Shown here: positions 4,660 through 7,298 of the stretch, piece by piece
Layout of the letters: each line of letters opens with the position of its first letter
Numbering within the stretch: the first letter of the stretch is position 1
Assembly (NCBI GenBank): GCA_964436315.1
Contig: CAYTCZ010000167.1
Coordinates: forward strand, 1-7,298
Direction: 5' to 3'
Origin: CAYTCZ01 sp964436315
GTDB lineage: Bacteria; Actinomycetota; Thermoleophilia; Gaiellales; Gaiellaceae
Length of the DNA: 7,298 nucleotides
Notes under the pieces: model-generated
The model's database searches: none
Told to the model about the DNA's origin: nothing
The model's input: only the letters and a program-made list of their open reading frames with translations
Position numbers and translations under genes: made by a program

Positions 4660-6225
4660 ATGACGCGAACGGGTTTGCACTTCGACAACCTTGACGAGTG
4701 GAAGGCGAGTCGACGCGGATTTCTCGCGGCAGCGGCCATACTCATTCTGCCGGGACGAGCTCTCGCAGCCCTGCCAAAGAGCGGCGAGCCGGTGGCTCAG
4801 ACTTCAGAGCCGAGATCTATCGAGTTCGTCTCGAGAGATGAAACGGTCGGCGGATCACGTTTGCTCCAATCCAGGCCTCGAACTCTGGCGCCGGTTCGGG
4901 CACCGAGATTCAACCTCGTCGGGCTCCATTGGAAAGGAAGCGGCCAGGTGTGGTTCAGGGCCGCGAAACGGAGCGGGCGTTTTGGGGCTTGGGAGCGGGC
5001 CCAGTGTTGCGGTGGGCCTGATGCGGAAGGCTCGGAGGGTTCTCAAAGGGGTTGGCATCTGGGCACCCCTGCGTGGACCGGTCCGGCCGAGCGCATCCAG
5101 TACAGGCTCTCCGGCGAGGTTCGCGCTCTCCGCGCTCACTTCATTTGGAGTCCGATCCGAGGCGAACGCCGGCTCGCCGCTGCCGAGGCACCACTTGTCG
5201 TTTCGCGAGTGGACTGGGGAGCCGACGAGTCAATCGTTCGCGCGGAGCCCCGGTATGCGGACCGCCTCGAGTTCGCAATCGTGCATCACACCGCGGGCAA
5301 AGAGCCGACGACGCCGGAGGAATCCGCTGCGGTTGTTCGAGGGATTCAGACTTTTCACGTCAAGGGCAACGGTTGGAACGACATCGGCTACAACTTCCTC
5401 CTCGATCCCTTCGGTCAGATCTTCGAGGGCAGAGGCGGTGGGATTGAACAGCCCGTCATCGGAGCTCACGCCCGCGGCTTCAACACCCGCGGCGTGGGCA
5501 TCGCAGCGCTTGGTCATTTCCAAAAAGTCGGAATTACACACGAGGCGCGCGCGGCGCTCGTACGCTTTCTGGCTTGGCGGCTCGACGTCGGTCACGTTGA
5601 CCCGTTCGCACAGGTCGCTTTTGCAGACGGAATCTCTCGTCTCGCCGTATCCGGACATCGGGACGTGAATTCCACGATTTGCCCCGGAGAGAAACTCTGG
5701 GAGGGACTCCAAGGAGTCGCCGCGGAGGCGCAGCAAGTCGGCCTTCCGAAGCTCTTCGAGCCGAGGATCGACGGGGCCCTTGGGGCACCCGTTCGTCTAA
5801 CCGCTCGTCTCTCGGAAGAGCGAACGTGGGAAGTGACTGTCGTTGACGATGCCGGCAGCTTGGTAGCTCGCGGTACCGGCACTGGAACGATCGTGGATTT
5901 CACCTGGGACGCGACCCCGATTACCACAGGGACCGTCACGTGGACGATCGCAGCCGGCGAGGGTATCCGGGCGGCCTCCGGAATCCTGCGCGCGGAGGAA
6001 CGCCAACTCGAGGCGCTCCCCCCACCCCCGGCCCGGCCCTCAGGAATCCCGCGCCGAATTCCACGGTGGGCTTGGCAGATGCACCGGTGGCACTCAACGC
6101 CCCGCGCACGGCGCGGATCGAGGCCGAAAGCCCCACGAAGATTGCCCCGTTGGTACTACCGCTGGCGACGGTGGCGGCTTGCGCACGAACGGTACGCCCG
6201 ACTCAAGAAAGAACGGGGGCTGTAG
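4660..6225 (+). CDS. Tat-exported N-acetylmuramoyl-L-alanine amidase, PGRP/amidase_2 family
   Basis: A 521-residue zinc amidase that should cut the bond between N-acetylmuramic acid and the stem peptide outside the membrane. From ATG 4660: twin-arginine motif SRRGFL at 17-22, hydrophobic run, and a likely cleavage after ALA near 36. Residues 38-175 form a beta-rich domain common to actinobacterial homologues, with an unusual Cys-Cys at 116-117. The PGRP domain covers about 180-357 and keeps the zinc ligands and catalytic residues: VHHTAG (His 209), IGYNF (Tyr 244), SGHRDV (His 333) and TICPG (Cys 341). Residues 372-445 resemble a FlgD/Ig-like fold ending in WTIAAGEGIRA. The tail 454-521 is Pro-rich, then very basic with six Trp, an unusual end. 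An in-frame TTG at 4621 would add 13 residues but has no ribosome site; ATG 4660 has a weak GGCGGA and gives a normal Tat leader. Amidase identity and export are well supported; the substrate is inferred from the family. Confidence 0.93.
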   Translation: MTRTGLHFDNLDEWKASRRGFLAAAAILILPGRALAALPKSGEPVAQTSEPRSIEFVSRDETVGGSRLLQSRPRTLAPVRAPRFNLVGLHWKGSGQVWFRAAKRSGRFGAWERAQCCGGPDAEGSEGSQRGWHLGTPAWTGPAERIQYRLSGEVRALRAHFIWSPIRGERRLAAAEAPLVVSRVDWGADESIVRAEPRYADRLEFAIVHHTAGKEPTTPEESAAVVRGIQTFHVKGNGWNDIGYNFLLDPFGQIFEGRGGGIEQPVIGAHARGFNTRGVGIAALGHFQKVGITHEARAALVRFLAWRLDVGHVDPFAQVAFADGISRLAVSGHRDVNSTICPGEKLWEGLQGVAAEAQQVGLPKLFEPRIDGALGAPVRLTARLSEERTWEVTVVDDAGSLVARGTGTGTIVDFTWDATPITTGTVTWTIAAGEGIRAASGILRAEERQLEALPPPPARPSGIPRRIPRWAWQMHRWHSTPRARRGSRPKAPRRLPRWYYRWRRWRLAHERYARLKKERGL

Positions 6226-6250
6226 TCGCCCGACGGCCGACGCTCGCTCG

Positions 6251-6641
6251 TTAGCCACCGAGCGCCCTGCAACGCTCGTCAAGCGCAGCCTCGACCATGC
6301 GGCGAATTGACGGTCGGTCTGCGTCTTCCGCAGTCCGGACCTCGATGTGGCGCATCGCGGCGCCCGTTCCCTCGAGCAGCCCATCTGGATCCGGAAGCGA
6401 TGAGCCCCGGTAGAAGCCGAGGTTTACCCATTGTTCGTCTGGGCGGATGTAGCAGTAGCCCTCGCTCACCTTTCTTTGGCCCGAGACCGTAGGTCGCAGC
6501 TCGATCGCCGAGCCGGGCAACCTCCACGGCTCCAGGGTCGACATCCAAGACGATCTCACAAAGCCGGGCAGCCACTGGCGCGACGCTCGGCCCAGCCAGC
6601 TGCAGGAGCTCGTCGAAGGTGCCGAACTGCGTTTCACCCAC
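6251..6641 (-). pseudogene. DUF1801-family protein gene split by a +1 frameshift
   Basis: A gene for a small DUF1801-type protein (no established activity) of about 129 residues, readable only in two frames. The first part (GTG 6641 down to about 6475) gives FDELLQLAGPSVAPVAARL and ends ATYGLGPKK. The second part (about 6469 to stop 6251) resumes with VSEGYCYIRPDEQWVNLGFY and RGSSLPDPDGLLEGTG, then the usual AMRHIEVR and a C-terminal helix. Both halves carry conserved family wording, and they join in phase if one base is removed from the GG of minus-strand AAAGAAAGGTG (plus 6469-6477). The break is thus one extra base in a purine-rich run. Either it is a recent inactivating mutation or a sequencing/assembly indel. 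No clear ribosome site precedes the GTG; the frame upstream is closed by TGA 30 bases before. It converges with the amidase, 25 bases apart. Confidence 0.8.
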
Positions 6642-6966
6642 CAGCGAGCGAAGCGTAGCCGGCGTGAGTCACTCTCCTAGTTGAGCCGGGCTCGACAGGT
6701 TCGTGTCTCGTTCGGAGCATCGCCGGCCGCGCCGATTCGCCTGCGCTCGAACAGAACGTCTTGCGCTTCAGCTTCAGTCTTGGCTCAATCCGTGTCCCAC
6801 ATGCGCTCAGTTGACACCTATCCTCAAAGTGGGTGGTGGAGGCACGGGGCTAACCCCACCGGATTGTCGCGGGGCAGAGCAGTGAGCACGTATGCGCGAG
6901 AGGTACGCGCTGCTTCACGCAGGCGCACTGACTATTGCGAAACGCGCGTGCGCTCGGTCTATGCTG
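6642..6966. other. Gene-free stretch with tRNA-3'-end-like sequence
   Basis: About 325 bases with no supported gene on either strand; long frames here are compositionally random. Two short signals are visible. GGGG-CTAA-CCCC (6846-6857) forms a 4-bp hairpin. With the adjoining bases down to 6834, the minus strand reads like the T-arm and CCA end of a tRNA. GTGTC (6792-6796) is inverted at 6813-6817 (GACAC). Neither is strong enough for a firm call. Confidence 0.4.
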
Positions 6967-7298
6967 CTACGAACCGCCGCCGGGCTGTATGGCGCCGTTC
7001 ACGTTCAACACGTACGGCGCGTAGTCGGCCACCGACTCGGTCGGATCCTCTTGGCTCACGATCGCGGCGACGAGCTTCGTGGAGCCACGCATGCGCTGCC
7101 ACCATCGCCGGTTTGTCCTGACGCTTTCCACCCCGCAGGCGAACGCCCCGGTCGAGCAGACCGTCGAGCGCAACCATCACCTGCCAGTCATGCAACAGAT
7201 CCCAGGCGGTTCGCGCCCGGCGCAAAGGCGGCACGCGCGTCCTCGAGCGACTGAAGGCCGTTCGTTTCACTCTTGAAGAGCGCGCGGATGAAGCCCTC
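6967..7298 (-). pseudogene. C-terminal fragment of an unidentified protein, broken by two +1 frameshifts, running off the right edge
   Basis: On the minus strand, protein-like text runs through all three frames in order. From 7298 to about 7212 the first frame reads EGFIRALFKSETNGLQSLED and on to AFAPGAN, then meets a stop near 7190. The next frame continues as AWDLLHDWQVMVALDGLLDR down to about 7135. The third frame carries KLVAAIVSQEDPTESVADYA and ends PGGGS before a TAG at 6967. Each change is the same +1 step and can be cured by removing one C near 7208-7212 and one G from the GGGG run near 7132-7135. The first part loosely recalls the helical region after the active site of secreted metallopeptidases (immune-inhibitor-A type), but no catalytic motif is in view, so this is a guess. 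The gene is either decayed or affected by indel errors; its start lies outside the window. Confidence 0.45.

Noticed and set aside
5940..6254. Alternative frame over the amidase tail (Ala/Pro-rich)
   Set aside because: The amidase frame stays open to a stop at 6225 with a patterned W/R tail, and no homology-like break is visible, so a switch of frame is not needed.
6792..6817. GTGTC/GACAC inverted pair considered as an insertion-sequence end
   Set aside because: Only five bases pair, no second end or transposase frame is visible, and no target duplication can be seen.
6681..7121. Plus-strand frame of about 146 codons
   Set aside because: Its Arg/Ser-rich random composition, lack of a ribosome site and position opposite the protein-like minus-strand fragment mark it as a shadow.
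1..7298. CRISPR arrays, intact tRNA or rRNA genes, riboswitches, complete insertion sequences
   Set aside because: Reading both strands showed no regular repeat-spacer pattern, no complete cloverleaf, no rRNA-like blocks and no transposase-like protein.

Overview
The window is high-GC DNA with short intergenic gaps, Shine-Dalgarno starts mixed with apparently leaderless ones, an Lsr2-like basic protein, a DsbA-VKOR pair and a Tat-exported PGRP-type amidase. This combination points to an actinobacterium. The style of the amidase and of the small Lsr2-like protein resembles deep-branching classes such as Thermoleophilia, but that is recollection of family style, not a search result. Most of the window reads as ordinary chromosomal housekeeping DNA.

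Layout, left to right. 1-286 has no convincing gene. 287-1503 (+) is a two-gene oxidative protein-folding operon: a membrane-anchored DsbA-like thiol oxidoreductase whose stop overlaps the GTG start of a VKOR-type quinone-linked disulfide generator. 1523-3814 is a metal-uptake locus: an ABC ATPase with a His-rich tail (-), a divergent metal-ABC permease (+), and a convergent Fur/Zur-family regulator (-). The gap between ATPase and permease holds a perfect 7-5-7 inverted repeat (2415-2433). Its two arms coincide with the best -10 candidates of both divergent promoters, and a partial copy lies just upstream of the regulator gene. No substrate-binding protein gene is present in the window. 4159-4356 (+) is a 65-residue Lsr2-like protein with a TTG start set by a strong ribosome binding site. 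4660-6225 (+) is a Tat-secreted zinc amidase of the PGRP family with a tryptophan- and arginine-rich C-terminal tail. About 170 bases before it lies a TGTAAG-N5-TGTAAG direct repeat of the kind bound by OmpR-family cell-wall regulators (WalR/MtrA type).

6251-7298 differs from the rest. A DUF1801-family gene (-) is split by a single +1 frameshift, and a C-terminal gene fragment entering from the right edge (-) can only be read by changing frame twice, again by +1 each time and at short homopolymers. This is either gene decay or local indel errors in the sequence.

How the genes fit together: the DsbA/VKOR pair would make disulfides in exported proteins. The metal locus imports zinc (or manganese) under control of the adjacent Fur-family repressor. 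The amidase remodels peptidoglycan and itself needs zinc. I do not see a clearly new multi-gene system. The most interesting features are the shared operator/double -10 arrangement, the cell-wall-regulator-like repeat, the amidase tail and the minimal Lsr2-like protein.
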